Below are positions 23,098 to 32,477 of a stretch of 64,000 bases of DNA, piece after piece. This DNA comes from UBA7803 sp040219135 (GTDB lineage: Bacteria; Pseudomonadota; Gammaproteobacteria; Pseudomonadales; Azotimanducaceae), in assembly GCA_040219135.1 (NCBI GenBank), contig JAVJTA010000002.1, forward strand, positions 62,001-126,000, in the 5' to 3' direction. Every line of letters begins with the position of its first letter. The first letter of the stretch is position 1. The notes under the pieces were generated by a model. It was not told where the DNA came from. It ran no database searches and saw only the letters and a list, made by a program, of their open reading frames with translations. The position numbers were made by a program, and so were the translations under genes.

Positions 23098-25683
23098 TCA
23101 GAAGATCTCCACCGGTTTGATCTCCTCGCCTTCCTCACCCACCGGATCGAGCACCCGGTTCGCGTCGACCTTCGGCGCAAACTCGCTCAGGAACACCTCG
23201 GAGATCGCTTTCGGATCGGAGGTACTGGCGATCTGGCCGGTGCCGGGGTCGATCTTCATGGTGACGATGCCCGCGGGCTGCGGAGGGAGTTTCTCCGGCA
23301 GGCCGGCGAGGGCTTCGCGCATGTAGTCGATCCAGATCGGCAGCGGCGTGTTGGACCCGTACTCGCGGGCGCCCAGGGGGCCGTAGCCGGGGAAGCCGAC
23401 CCAGACCGTGGTGACGGCGTCCGGGTTGTAGCCGTTGAACCAGGTGTCGGCGGCTTCGTTGGTGGTGCCGGTCTTGCCGGCGAGGTCGCCGCGTTCCAGG
23501 GTGCGCGCGCGGCGGCCGGTGCCGCGGCGGATCACGTCCTGGAGCATGGAGTTCATGACGTAGGCGACCCGTTCGTCCAGCACCCGCTGGGCGGGAATCG
23601 GGGGCAGTTCGGCGGCCGGCGCCTGCCGCGGCGCGCCCTCGGCGGTGACCCCGGCCTGCGGCTGCGCGTCCTCGGCGGCCAGCAGCTCCGCCAGGGTGCC
23701 GGGCTCGGCGGTGGGTCCCGCACCGCGGGGCTGCGACAGGATCGACGGATCGATGGGTTCGAGAGCGGTGGGGCAGGTCCTGCAGACCACCGGATGGCGC
23801 GCCTTCAGTATCCGGTTGCCGTCGATGTCGTACACCTCGTCGACCACGTAGGGCTCGACGCGGTGGCCGCCGTTGGCGAACGTGGCGTAGGCCACCGCCA
23901 TCTGCATGGGCGTCACCGCCATGGTGCCGCCGCCCACGGCGAGCTGGGTGTTGCGCGGAAAGCTGCTGGTGTCGAAACCGAAACGCTTGGAGAAGTCGAG
24001 CACGTTGCCGGCACCGACCTCGAGCAGCACCCGCATAGTGACCAGGTTGATGGACCGGTACAGGGCCTCGCGCAGCCGCGTGGGGCCGTTGTAGCGGCTG
24101 TCGTCGTTGTCCGGGCGATACATGGATTCCAGGTTCTGATCGTCGAAGACCAGCGGCGCGTCCATGAAGATGCTGGCCGGAGTCACGCCGTAGGCGAGGG
24201 CGGCGGCGTAGACGAAGGGCTTGAATCCGGAGCCCGGCTGCCGCGCGGCCTGGATCGCATGGTTGTACTGATTGATGGTGAAGTCGTAGCCGCCGACCAT
24301 CGCCTGCACCGCGCCGGTGTCCGGGTCGAGCGAGATCAGGGCGCCCTGGATCTCGGGTACCTGGCTCAGCACCCACCGGGACTGCGCAGCCGCCGGCGCG
24401 TCGCGGCCCTCGGCGTCGCCAGCCGCGGGGGCATCGACGCGTTCGCGCCGGAGCCGGATCAGATCGCCCACGGCGAGCACGTCGCCGGGCAGCTTGGGTG
24501 TGGCGCCGCGGGTGTCCACGGTGAGGTAGGGGCGGGCCCAGGTGAGTCCGTCCATGTCGATGCGGATCTCGCGGCCGTCGGCGAGCAGCGCCGTCGCGTG
24601 ATCTTCGGCAAGCGCGTTGACCACAGCCGGTTCCAGCTCGCGGTAGTCGCGGGTTTCCCCCAGGGCGGCGAGGAACGCTTCGCGGTCGTCGACGTCGATG
24701 TGCGCTTCCGGGCCACGGTAACCGTGGCGGCGGTCGTAGCTCGCCAGGCCCTCGCGCAATGCCTCGCGGGCGCGGTGCTGCAGTCTGGCGTTCAGCGTGG
24801 TGACGACCTCGTAGCCGCCGCTGTAGATGTCGGGAATGCGGCCTATCAGCTGCTGACGCACCCATTCTGCCGGGTACGGGGCCGCCACCTCGAGACCACG
24901 CTCGTAGAGCCGTGCGGTGATTGGCGCCGCGGCGGCGGCGTCGTGCTGCTCCCGGGTAATGGAGCGCTGTTCGAGCATGCGCGACAGCACGACGTTGCGC
25001 CGCGCGAGGGCCCGCTGCGGATCGTTGATCGGATTGCCGGCGGTGGGTGCCTGGGGAATGCCGGCGAGCATGGCGAGCTGGGGCAGGGTGAGCTCGGCGA
25101 GGGGTTTGCCGTAGTAGGTGTAGGCCGCAGCCTGGGCGCCGTAGGCGCGTTTGCCGAACGGGACGGCGTTTATGTACAGCTCGAGGATCTCGTCCTTGCT
25201 CAGCTCGCGCTCGATCTTCAGCGCCAGCAGGATTTCCTTGAATTTGCGGATGAACAGCTGATCGAGCGAGAACGTACCCAGATTGCGCGGCAGCTGCATG
25301 GTGATCGTGGATCCGCCGCGGGTGATCTCGCCACGATTCCACATCAGCTCGAGGGCGGCCGTGGTCAGCGTGATCACATCCACGCCGCTGTGTTCGTAGA
25401 ATCGCTTGTCTTCGGTATCGAGAACCGCGCTCACGAACAGGGGGGGAACTTGGTCTAGAGTAACGGGTATGAGACGCCGTTCGCCGAATTCGGCGACCAG
25501 CTGGCGATCTGCCGTATAGACTCTCAAAGGAGTCTCGAGCCGAACTTGGCGGTATGTCGCAGCTTTCGGAATCTGCGGGTCAAGGTAGAGGAAAGCGCCA
25601 GCTAGACTGAGGACTGCGGCACATACAGCCGCCAGGGCCGACCACATAATGCGGCCCAGAATGTTTTTCGATCTTGTGCTCAT
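23098..25683 (-). CDS. mrcA: Bifunctional penicillin-binding protein 1A
   Basis: The 861-residue enzyme starts at the ATG at 25683 (a TTG two codons earlier is less likely). After a transmembrane anchor (about 10-35) comes the GT51 glycosyltransferase domain, with the catalytic Glu in EDKRFYEHSGVD and the motif GGSTITMQLPRN. An OB-like insertion follows, then the transpeptidase domain with PGSGFK (nucleophile Ser), SIN and KTGTTN. A Pro/Ala/Glu-rich stretch of ~60 residues interrupts the C-terminal half after 'RTCPTALEP'. It polymerises and cross-links peptidoglycan at the inner membrane. It is divergent from pilM, as in other gammaproteobacteria. Confidence 0.96.
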   Translation of the reverse strand: MSTRSKNILGRIMWSALAAVCAAVLSLAGAFLYLDPQIPKAATYRQVRLETPLRVYTADRQLVAEFGERRLIPVTLDQVPPLFVSAVLDTEDKRFYEHSGVDVITLTTAALELMWNRGEITRGGSTITMQLPRNLGTFSLDQLFIRKFKEILLALKIERELSKDEILELYINAVPFGKRAYGAQAAAYTYYGKPLAELTLPQLAMLAGIPQAPTAGNPINDPQRALARRNVVLSRMLEQRSITREQHDAAAAAPITARLYERGLEVAAPYPAEWVRQQLIGRIPDIYSGGYEVVTTLNARLQHRAREALREGLASYDRRHGYRGPEAHIDVDDREAFLAALGETRDYRELEPAVVNALAEDHATALLADGREIRIDMDGLTWARPYLTVDTRGATPKLPGDVLAVGDLIRLRRERVDAPAAGDAEGRDAPAAAQSRWVLSQVPEIQGALISLDPDTGAVQAMVGGYDFTINQYNHAIQAARQPGSGFKPFVYAAALAYGVTPASIFMDAPLVFDDQNLESMYRPDNDDSRYNGPTRLREALYRSINLVTMRVLLEVGAGNVLDFSKRFGFDTSSFPRNTQLAVGGGTMAVTPMQMAVAYATFANGGHRVEPYVVDEVYDIDGNRILKARHPVVCRTCPTALEPIDPSILSQPRGAGPTAEPGTLAELLAAEDAQPQAGVTAEGAPRQAPAAELPPIPAQRVLDERVAYVMNSMLQDVIRRGTGRRARTLERGDLAGKTGTTNEAADTWFNGYNPDAVTTVWVGFPGYGPLGAREYGSNTPLPIWIDYMREALAGLPEKLPPQPAGIVTMKIDPGTGQIASTSDPKAISEVFLSEFAPKVDANRVLDPVGEEGEEIKPVEIF

Positions 25684-25722
25684 GTGCAATGTGGCAGCAG
25701 GAATTCGAATACAGGGAAGCGA

Positions 25723-25751
25723 TTGCGACCGTCGCCGTCCCAGTGTTTAAT
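25723..25751 (+). promoter_or_regulatory. Putative sigma70 promoter of the pilMNOPQ operon
   Basis: TTGCGA (25723-25728), a 17-base spacer and TTTAAT (25746-25751). The pilM GTG start lies 53 bases downstream, with AAGGA at 25791-25795 as its ribosome site. Confidence 0.45.
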
Positions 25752-25804
25752 GTTTGACTGCATAAATAGGACGTAAGTGCCCGTGCTAATAAGGAAATTT
25801 CACC

Positions 25805-26869
25805 GTGTCCGGCCTATTTAAGAAAAAGTCCAACGTCCTGCTTGGCCTCGATATCAGCTCCACGTCGGTCAAGCTTCTCGAACTGTCGAGAAATAACGGT
25901 CGGTATCGTGTGGAGGCGTACGCTGTAGAGCCGCTGCCACCCAATGCGGTGGTGGAAAAGAATATTAGCGACGTCGAAGGCGTAGGTGAAGCGATCAAGC
26001 GGGTGATGGGCCGCGCCAAGGCTCAGGCCAAACAGGCCGCGGTCGCCGTCGCCGGGTCGGCAGTGATCACCAAGACCATCGAGATGGATTCCGCCCTCTC
26101 CGACGAGGAGATGGAGAACCAGATCACGGTTGAGGCCGATCAGTACATTCCGTACCCCCTGGACGAGGTTGCCATCGACTTCGAAGTGCAGGGCCTGTCG
26201 GACCGCAATCCCGAGCAGGTGGAAGTGCTGCTTGCCGCCTGCCGGCGTGAAAACGTCGAGATGCGCGAAGCCGCGCTGCAGCTCGGCGGCCTGAAGCCGG
26301 CGGTGGTCGACATCGAGGCCCACGCCATGAAGCGCGCCTTCGACCTGATCAAGCCCCAGCTCGGCTCCAACCCCCAGGAGCTCGTGGTCGCCATCATCGA
26401 CATCGGCGCCACCATGACGACGCTGTCGGTGCTTGCCGACGACCGCAGTATCTACACCCGGGAGCAGCTTTTCGGCGGCAAGCAGCTCACCGAAGAGATT
26501 CAACGCCGGTACAGCCTCTCCTTCGAGGAGGCCGGGCTCGCCAAGAAACAGGGCGGCCTGCCGGACGATTATGAGGAGGAGGTGCTGCAGCCCTTCAAAG
26601 AGGCCGTGCTTCAGCAGGTGACTCGATCGCTGCAGTTCTTCTTCTCATCCAGCCAGTACGACGACGTCGACTACATCGTTCTCGCCGGGGGCACCGCCTC
26701 CATCGACGGTCTGTCCGACATGATCGAAAACAAGCTGGGTACACCCACGCTGATCGCCAACCCGTTCGTGGACATGGCGCTCGCCAACAAGGTGGACTCG
26801 GACGCGCTGGCGAATGACGCGCCGGCGATGATGATCGCCTGTGGTCTGGCCATGAGGAGCTTCGACTGA
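25805..26869 (+). CDS. pilM: Type IV pilus assembly ATPase-fold protein PilM
   Basis: The 354-residue cytoplasmic actin-like protein starts at GTG, with AAGGA nine bases upstream. The N-terminal 'FKKKSNVLLGLDISSTSVKLLEL' is the conserved PilM start, and nucleotide-binding loops 'VAIIDIGATMTTLSVL' and 'IVLAGGTASIDGL' are visible. PilM docks onto the cytoplasmic tail of PilN and forms the base of the pilus alignment complex. It overlaps pilN (TGATG). First gene of pilMNOPQ. Confidence 0.97.
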   Translation: MSGLFKKKSNVLLGLDISSTSVKLLELSRNNGRYRVEAYAVEPLPPNAVVEKNISDVEGVGEAIKRVMGRAKAQAKQAAVAVAGSAVITKTIEMDSALSDEEMENQITVEADQYIPYPLDEVAIDFEVQGLSDRNPEQVEVLLAACRRENVEMREAALQLGGLKPAVVDIEAHAMKRAFDLIKPQLGSNPQELVVAIIDIGATMTTLSVLADDRSIYTREQLFGGKQLTEEIQRRYSLSFEEAGLAKKQGGLPDDYEEEVLQPFKEAVLQQVTRSLQFFFSSSQYDDVDYIVLAGGTASIDGLSDMIENKLGTPTLIANPFVDMALANKVDSDALANDAPAMMIACGLAMRSFD

Positions 26870-27459
26870 TGGCACGCATCAACCTACTGCCGTGGCGTGA
26901 GTGGGAACGTGAGCGCAAGCGCAAGGAATTTCTCGGTAACCTGGCCGGCGTGTTCGTCGGCGCTATCGTGCTGGTACTGGCCGCCGGCTGGTATCTGGAT
27001 GGTGAGATCGAGAACCAGCAGTCGCGCAATGGCTTCCTCGAGCGCGAAATCGCGGTTCTCGACGAGAAGATCCTCGAGATTCAGAACCTGCAGAAAACGC
27101 GCGACGAGCTGCTGGCCCGCATGCGTGTGATCCAGGAACTGCAGGGCAACCGCCCGGTGATCGTGCGCATATTCGACGAGCTCGTGCGCACCCTGGCCAA
27201 GGGCGTGCACTTCAAGAAGCTCGACATGAAGGGCAATCGGCTGACCGTCGACGGGGTGGCGGAGTCGAACAACCGCATCTCTTCCCTCATGCGCAATCTG
27301 GACAACTCCGACTGGTTCGCCAGCCCGAACCTGAAGACCATCAAAGAAGACCCCAAGAACGTCGAGTACGGCGCCCAGGCCAGCACGTTCAACCTGACCT
27401 TCGTACAGACCAACCCCAACAAGGTGGTCGACGACCAGATGGCGCAGGGGGCTCAATAA
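26869..27459 (+). CDS. pilN: Type IV pilus inner-membrane protein PilN
   Basis: A 196-residue bitopic protein. The N-terminal 'INLLPWREWERERKRKEF' is the PilM-binding motif (INLLPWR). It is followed by one transmembrane helix (about 24-44), a coiled coil (about 45-90) and a periplasmic ferredoxin-like domain. It forms a heterodimer with PilO. The one-base overlap with pilM and 1-base gap to pilO show a tight operon. Confidence 0.97.
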   Translation: MARINLLPWREWERERKRKEFLGNLAGVFVGAIVLVLAAGWYLDGEIENQQSRNGFLEREIAVLDEKILEIQNLQKTRDELLARMRVIQELQGNRPVIVRIFDELVRTLAKGVHFKKLDMKGNRLTVDGVAESNNRISSLMRNLDNSDWFASPNLKTIKEDPKNVEYGAQASTFNLTFVQTNPNKVVDDQMAQGAQ

Positions 27460-27460
27460 C

Positions 27461-28072
27461 ATGGCTTTGAAAGACTCAATCGAGCAGCTGCGGAACTTCG
27501 ATCTCGCCGATCTCGACCTGAACAACATCGGGTCCTGGCCGGCGGCGGTCAAAGGCATCGTCATGGCGCTGCTCTTCGTGCTGGTGGTCGGCGGCGGCTA
27601 CTACCTGTACCTGACCGAAAAGCAGAGCATGCTCGACCTCGCCGAGCGCCAGGAGCAGGACCTGCGCAGCGACTTCGAAGCCAAGAGCTTCAAGGCGGCG
27701 AACCTGGAAGCCTACCGGGCGCAGATGGCGGAAATGGAGACCACTTTCGAGTCACTGCTGCGCCAGTTGCCCAGTGACACCGAGGTGCCGGGCCTGATCG
27801 AGGATATAACCAGGGCGGCGCTCGACAACGAGCTCACGATCGAGAGCATCGACCTCAAGGACGAGGTGCGCACCGAGTTCTACGTTGAGCTGCCTATTCA
27901 GATCGTGGTGGACGGGAATTACCACAAGATCGGCTCTTTCGTCAGCGCCGTGGCCAATCTCTCGCGAATCGTGACGCTGCACGACTTCGTGATAGAGCCG
28001 CAGCAATCGCCGCTGAATCTGAAGATGTCGATTCTGGCCAAGACTTACAGGTATCTGGAAGAGGATCAGTGA
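27461..28072 (+). CDS. pilO: Type IV pilus inner-membrane protein PilO
   Basis: A 203-residue bitopic protein with a short cytoplasmic N-terminus, transmembrane helix (about 30-50, 'GIVMALLFVLVVGGGYYLYL'), a coiled coil and the PilO periplasmic fold ('LPSDTEVPGLIEDITRAALDNELTIESI'). It pairs with PilN and binds PilP. It overlaps pilP by one base (TGATG). Confidence 0.97.
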   Translation: MALKDSIEQLRNFDLADLDLNNIGSWPAAVKGIVMALLFVLVVGGGYYLYLTEKQSMLDLAERQEQDLRSDFEAKSFKAANLEAYRAQMAEMETTFESLLRQLPSDTEVPGLIEDITRAALDNELTIESIDLKDEVRTEFYVELPIQIVVDGNYHKIGSFVSAVANLSRIVTLHDFVIEPQQSPLNLKMSILAKTYRYLEEDQ

Positions 28073-28650
28073 TGCAGATACTGAGTAAGAGCGTACTCCG
28101 AAGGCGCGGCGTATCTGCCCGGTGCACAAAGACGGTGCTGGCAGTTGCCGTGGCCGCTGCGCTCACAGGATGTGGATCGAACGGGAATCATCAGGACCTG
28201 CAGGCCTTCATGGCCGAAGTGCAGGCAAAGCCGCCGGGCCGGATCGAGCCGCTGCCGCCGTTCGAGCAGGTGGCCCCGTTCGCGTATCAGGCGAGCAACA
28301 TGCGCAGCCCGTTCGAACCGCCGGTGGAAGTGCGGGCGCCGAACCGGCCGAGCGGACCGAAAGTGAAGCCGGATCCGAACCGGCCAAAACAGTATCTGGA
28401 GCAGTACACGATCGGTAACCTGACCATGGTGGGTACCCTGGCTCAGGGGCCCCGAACCTTCGCGCTGGTTCAGGATGGCGACGGTGGTGTGCACCGTGTG
28501 GAGAGGGGCGATTACATGGGAACGGACCACGGCCGGATTCTGGGAATCGAAGAGTCCGCAATCGAGCTGATCGAGATTGTACCGGACGGTACCGGCGGCT
28601 GGGTGGAACGCTCGCGCACGGTATCGCTGGGCGGTGGAGATAGAGGATGA
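28072..28650 (+). CDS. pilP: Type IV pilus lipoprotein PilP
   Basis: The ATG at 28072 starts a lipoprotein with a basic N-region and lipobox L-T-G-C (about residue 34). A Pro-rich unstructured segment (residues ~50-105, 'SPFEPPVEVRAPNRPSGPK') and a beta-sandwich domain ('LEQYTIGNLTMVGTL... FALVQDGDGGVHRVERGDYMG') follow. PilP links PilNO in the inner membrane to the PilQ secretin. The stop overlaps the pilQ start. Confidence 0.96.
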   Translation: MQILSKSVLRRRGVSARCTKTVLAVAVAAALTGCGSNGNHQDLQAFMAEVQAKPPGRIEPLPPFEQVAPFAYQASNMRSPFEPPVEVRAPNRPSGPKVKPDPNRPKQYLEQYTIGNLTMVGTLAQGPRTFALVQDGDGGVHRVERGDYMGTDHGRILGIEESAIELIEIVPDGTGGWVERSRTVSLGGGDRG

Positions 28651-30779
28651 AGATCATGCTGAACACCAAACTGCGCGGCCCCGTGAAGAGGGCGCTCGGA
28701 CGCCTCGTCGCCGGGTTGTCTGTGTGCCTGCTTGCGCTGCCGGCCTGGAGCGCGACGATTCAGAACGTCGAGTTCTCGTCGCTGCCGGGTGACAAGACCG
28801 AGATCCGTCTGCAGTTCGACGGCACGCCGCCGCAGCCGACTGGATACACCATCGAGCGGCCAGCGCGGATCGTGCTCGACATGCCGGGTGTGGAGAGCGT
28901 GCTCGCCAACAAGCACCATGATCTGGGCATCGGCAATGCCCGACGGGTGTCCATCATCTCCACCAAGGATCGCACCCGTGCCATCGTGAACCTCACGCGG
29001 CTGGTGGGCTACGAGACCAGCGTGGATGGCAATACTCTGTACGTGCTCGTCGGCTCCGATGCGGGCGCTGGCGCGGCCAGCACCGCGGCGGCAGAACCGC
29101 AGTTCTCCCAGCCGGCGTCTTCCGGCGCGTCGAGCGGCGCCTCGGGCAGCTCGCGCATCAACGACGTGGATTTCCGTCGTGGTACCCAGGGCGAAGGCCG
29201 GGTCATCATCAATCTGTCCAACCCCAAAGCCCCGGTGAACGTCTCCACCGAGGCGGGCAAGATCGTGGTCGAGGTGCGCAACACCGAGCTGCCGCAGAAT
29301 CTGCGGCGCCGTCTGGACGTGACCGATTTCGCGACACCGGTGCAGATCGTCGATGCGGTCCAGCAGGGCCCGCACACCGTCTTCACGGTGGACGCCGAAG
29401 GCAACTACGACTATCTGGCCTATCAGGCGGACAACACCCTGTCCATTGACGTCAATCCGGTTACCGAGGAGGAGCTGGAACGGCGTGAGGACCAGTTCAA
29501 GTACACGGGCGAAAAGCTGTCGCTCAACTTCCAGGACATCGAAGTCCGCTCGGTGCTGCAGCTGATTGCCGACTTCACCGACCTCAACCTGGTAGCCAGC
29601 GACACCGTCTCAGGGCGCATCACCCTGCGGCTGAAGAACGTGCCCTGGGATCAGGCCCTGGAGCTGATCCTCAAGACCAAGGGGCTCGACAAGCGTCAGG
29701 TGGGCAATGTTCTGCTGGTGGCCCCGGCCGCCGAGATCGCGGCCCGCGAGAAGCTCGAACTCGAGAACCAGAAGCAGATCTCGGAGCTCGCGCCGCTGCG
29801 CACCGACTTCATCCAGATCCGTTATGCCAGCGCGAGCGAGCTGTTCGAGCTGTTCAACACGGCGGGCGGCGAGGGTCAACGTTCGATGCTGTCCGATCGC
29901 GGCAGCGTGATCGTCGACGAGCGCACCAACTCGATCATCCTCACCGACACCCAGGACAAGATCGAAGAGTTCCGCCGGGTTATCCAGCAGCTCGACATTC
30001 CGGTGCGCCAGGTGCTGATCGAGGCCCGCATCGTAACCGCCAATGCCAACTACTCCGAAGAGCTCGGCATTCGCTGGGGCGGCGGCAACATCAGCAATCT
30101 GGGTGCCGGCAACCTGCGCCTGGGCGGCTCGCTGGATACCCTGGGCGAGCTGCAGAACGTCATCGTCAACGGTGATGGCGAGATCACCTCGCCGGCCGAC
30201 CTGGTGGTGGACCTCGGCGTTGCCGGAGCCGGCTCCTCGAGCTTCGGTATCGGCTTCACCAACGAAGGCCTGCTGCTCGATCTCGAGCTGTCGGCGCTCG
30301 CCTCGGACGGCCATGCCGAGGTGGTGGCGCGGCCCAAGGTGATCACCGCGGACAAATCCTCGGCGCTGATCGAATCCGGTGTGGAGATTCCCTACCAGGA
30401 GGCGTCTTCCAGCGGTGCCACCTCGACCTCGTTCAAGGACGCGGTGCTGTCCCTGGAGGTAACCCCGCAGATCACGCCCGATGACCGCATCATCATGCAG
30501 CTCACGGTGAAGCAGGATACCGTCGGCCAGGTGTTCGAAGGGGTTCCGTCGATCAACACCAACGAGATCCAGACCGAAGTGCTGGTGGACAACTCCCAGA
30601 CCATCGTGCTCGGCGGCATCTTCACCACCGACCGCAATTACTCGACCACGAAGACGCCGTTCCTGGGCGATCTGCCCTACATCGGTCGCGCCTTCCGACG
30701 CACCGTTGAGCGCGACGACAAGCAGGAACTGCTGATCTTCATTACGCCCCGGATCATTCAGGACTCCCTGACCCGGTAG
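28647..30779 (+). CDS. pilQ: Type IV pilus secretin PilQ
   Basis: The 710-residue outer-membrane protein has a signal peptide (about 1-34, ending PAWSA) and two AMIN domains (about 37-130 and 170-265) that bind peptidoglycan. STN/N0 and N1 domains follow ('LSLNFQDIEVRSVLQLIADFTDLNLVASDTV' begins the N0). The secretin channel domain includes 'VPSINTNEIQTEVLVDNSQTIVLGGIF' and the C-terminal 'LLIFITPRII'. It forms the pilus exit pore. It is the last pil gene before aroK. Confidence 0.97.
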   Translation: MKIMLNTKLRGPVKRALGRLVAGLSVCLLALPAWSATIQNVEFSSLPGDKTEIRLQFDGTPPQPTGYTIERPARIVLDMPGVESVLANKHHDLGIGNARRVSIISTKDRTRAIVNLTRLVGYETSVDGNTLYVLVGSDAGAGAASTAAAEPQFSQPASSGASSGASGSSRINDVDFRRGTQGEGRVIINLSNPKAPVNVSTEAGKIVVEVRNTELPQNLRRRLDVTDFATPVQIVDAVQQGPHTVFTVDAEGNYDYLAYQADNTLSIDVNPVTEEELERREDQFKYTGEKLSLNFQDIEVRSVLQLIADFTDLNLVASDTVSGRITLRLKNVPWDQALELILKTKGLDKRQVGNVLLVAPAAEIAAREKLELENQKQISELAPLRTDFIQIRYASASELFELFNTAGGEGQRSMLSDRGSVIVDERTNSIILTDTQDKIEEFRRVIQQLDIPVRQVLIEARIVTANANYSEELGIRWGGGNISNLGAGNLRLGGSLDTLGELQNVIVNGDGEITSPADLVVDLGVAGAGSSSFGIGFTNEGLLLDLELSALASDGHAEVVARPKVITADKSSALIESGVEIPYQEASSSGATSTSFKDAVLSLEVTPQITPDDRIIMQLTVKQDTVGQVFEGVPSINTNEIQTEVLVDNSQTIVLGGIFTTDRNYSTTKTPFLGDLPYIGRAFRRTVERDDKQELLIFITPRIIQDSLTR

Positions 30780-30821
30780 CGTGATTCCAGGCTGCCGCGC
30801 GCGCGGTGGCCCTGTAGACTA

Positions 30822-30844
30822 GACGGCGCCAGGATGGCGCCGTC
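30822..30844 (+). terminator. Perfect GC hairpin just upstream of aroK
   Basis: GACGGCGCC, loop AGGAT, GGCGCCGTC: a 9-base-pair perfect stem, 42 bases after the pilQ stop and ending 5 bases before the aroK ATG. It is followed by TTCGT rather than a T-run, so it may attenuate pilQ readthrough or control aroK translation instead of terminating fully. Confidence 0.5.
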
Positions 30845-30849
30845 TTCGT

Positions 30850-31374
30850 ATGAGCAAACCAAACATCATTCTCGTGGGTCTCATGGCGGTGGGTAAGAGC
30901 ACGGTGGGACGCATGCTCGCGCAGGCTCTGGGCATGGAGTTCTTCGACTCGGACCACGAGATCGAGGCCCGCGCCGGGGCGCCCGTAGCCTGGATCTTCG
31001 ACGTGGAAGGGGAGGCAGGGTTCCGCGAGCGCGAGCAGCACGTGCTCGACGACCTGACCGGGCGCCAGGGCGTGGTGATTGCCACCGGAGGCGGCGCGGT
31101 GCTCAGTTCATGCAATCGCACCATGCTCGCTGCCCGCGGCGTGGTGATCCACCTGGACAGTCCTCTGGAGCGCCTGGTCGAGCGCACCCGGCGTGATCGG
31201 AAGCGACCGCTGCTGCGTAACGGGGATCCCGAGGCAACCCTGATGAGGCTGCAGCGGGAGCGCGATCCGCTGTATCGGGAGATCGCTGACTATCGCTTCG
31301 TTACCGACCGTCAGGGACCGCGGGTTCTTGCCAGAGAAATCGAGGAGCGCTTGAGGCAGGATGGGGTGGTATGA
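30850..31374 (+). CDS. aroK: Shikimate kinase
   Basis: A 174-residue P-loop kinase: Walker A GLMAVGKSTVGR (about 11-22), shikimate-binding 'FFDSDHEIEARAG' with the DxD-like pair, 'ATGGGAV' and the lid 'RDRKRPLL'. It phosphorylates shikimate at O3 using ATP, step five of the chorismate pathway. The gene order pilQ-aroK-aroB-damX is the ancestral gammaproteobacterial order. No Shine-Dalgarno sequence is visible, and a hairpin ends 5 bases before the ATG. The stop overlaps aroB by 4 bases. Confidence 0.97.
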   Translation: MSKPNIILVGLMAVGKSTVGRMLAQALGMEFFDSDHEIEARAGAPVAWIFDVEGEAGFREREQHVLDDLTGRQGVVIATGGGAVLSSCNRTMLAARGVVIHLDSPLERLVERTRRDRKRPLLRNGDPEATLMRLQRERDPLYREIADYRFVTDRQGPRVLAREIEERLRQDGVV

Positions 31375-32477
31375 GTGCGACGAACGCGCAGTGCGTACGG
31401 GTGGAACTGGGCGAGCGCAGCTACCCGATTCACATCGGTCAGGGCCTGCTCGGCCACGGCGAGCTGCTGCGGGAGCACATCCGCGGCGGGCAGGTTGCCG
31501 TCGTCAGCAATGACGTGGTTGCCCCGCTGTATCTGCGCGCGCTGCAGGACGCCCTCGGCGACGGCTACACGGTTGACGTGTTCCTGATGGCCGATGGCGA
31601 ACGCTACAAGACCCTGGAGAGCTATGGCCGCCTGATGGACTTCCTGCTCGAGCACCGCCACAACCGCTCCACCACGCTCATCGCCCTGGGCGGCGGCGTG
31701 GTGGGAGACCTCACCGGGTTCGCCGCCGCGACCTTCCAGCGCGGTGTGGACTTCATTCAGGTCCCGACCACGCTGCTGGCACAGGTGGATTCGTCGGTGG
31801 GCGGCAAGACGGCGGTAAATCATCCGCGCGGCAAGAACATGATTGGCGCGTTCCACCAGCCGCGCTGCGTGCTTGCAGATACCTCGGTATTCGCGACGCT
31901 TCCGGACCGGGAGTATCGCGCCGGGCTGGCCGAGGTGGTGAAGTACGGTGTCATCCGTGACGCTGAGTTTTTCACCTGGCTGGAGAGCGCGGCTGCAGCA
32001 CTGAAGCGTCGCGACCCGGATGCCCTCGCCCATGCGGTAAGACGTTCCTGTGAGATCAAGGCCGCTGTGGTGGCCGCCGACGAGCGTGAAGGCGGGCTGC
32101 GCGCGATCCTGAATTTCGGTCATACCTTCGGCCACGCCATCGAAACCCTCACCGGATACGACAAACTGCTCCACGGCGAAGCGGTGGCGGTCGGTATGGT
32201 CATGGCCGCGGACCTGTCGGCGCGGCAGGGCATGCTGATTGCGCCCGACGCGCGCCGCGTGAAAGCTCTGCTGGCGGCCCTGGACCTGCCGGTAACGCCG
32301 CCGCAACTCGCTGCGGCGGACATGTGTTCTGCGATGGGCATGGACAAGAAGGTGCTGGACGGGCGCCTGCGGCTGGTGCTGGCCGAGGCGCTGGGACGGG
32401 TGGTGGTCACCGAAGCGATCGACCAGGCCGCGCTCGAGGCGACCCTCGCGGCCGGTGGGCGGTTGTGCGATGACTGA
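31371..32477 (+). CDS. aroB: 3-dehydroquinate synthase
   Basis: A 368-residue NAD- and metal-dependent enzyme that converts DAHP to 3-dehydroquinate. NAD-binding 'GGGVVGDLTGFAAATFQRG' (about 105-123), 'PTTLLAQVDSSVGGKTAVN', and the metal ligands E in 'GLAEVVKYG', H in 'NFGHTFGHAIE' and 'HGEAVAVGM' are all present. It overlaps aroK by 4 bases and damX by 8. Confidence 0.98.
   Translation: MSATNAQCVRVELGERSYPIHIGQGLLGHGELLREHIRGGQVAVVSNDVVAPLYLRALQDALGDGYTVDVFLMADGERYKTLESYGRLMDFLLEHRHNRSTTLIALGGGVVGDLTGFAAATFQRGVDFIQVPTTLLAQVDSSVGGKTAVNHPRGKNMIGAFHQPRCVLADTSVFATLPDREYRAGLAEVVKYGVIRDAEFFTWLESAAAALKRRDPDALAHAVRRSCEIKAAVVAADEREGGLRAILNFGHTFGHAIETLTGYDKLLHGEAVAVGMVMAADLSARQGMLIAPDARRVKALLAALDLPVTPPQLAAADMCSAMGMDKKVLDGRLRLVLAEALGRVVVTEAIDQAALEATLAAGGRLCDD

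Noticed and set aside
23098..25683. MQLPRN in the PBP1a glycosyltransferase motif as an inactivating change
   Set aside because: Met at this position also occurs in active bifunctional enzymes of the class A family, so it does not suggest loss of function.
25753..25758. TTGACT upstream of pilM as a -35 box
   Set aside because: No fitting -10 lies 16-18 bases downstream; TTGCGA/TTTAAT at 25723-25751 has better spacing.
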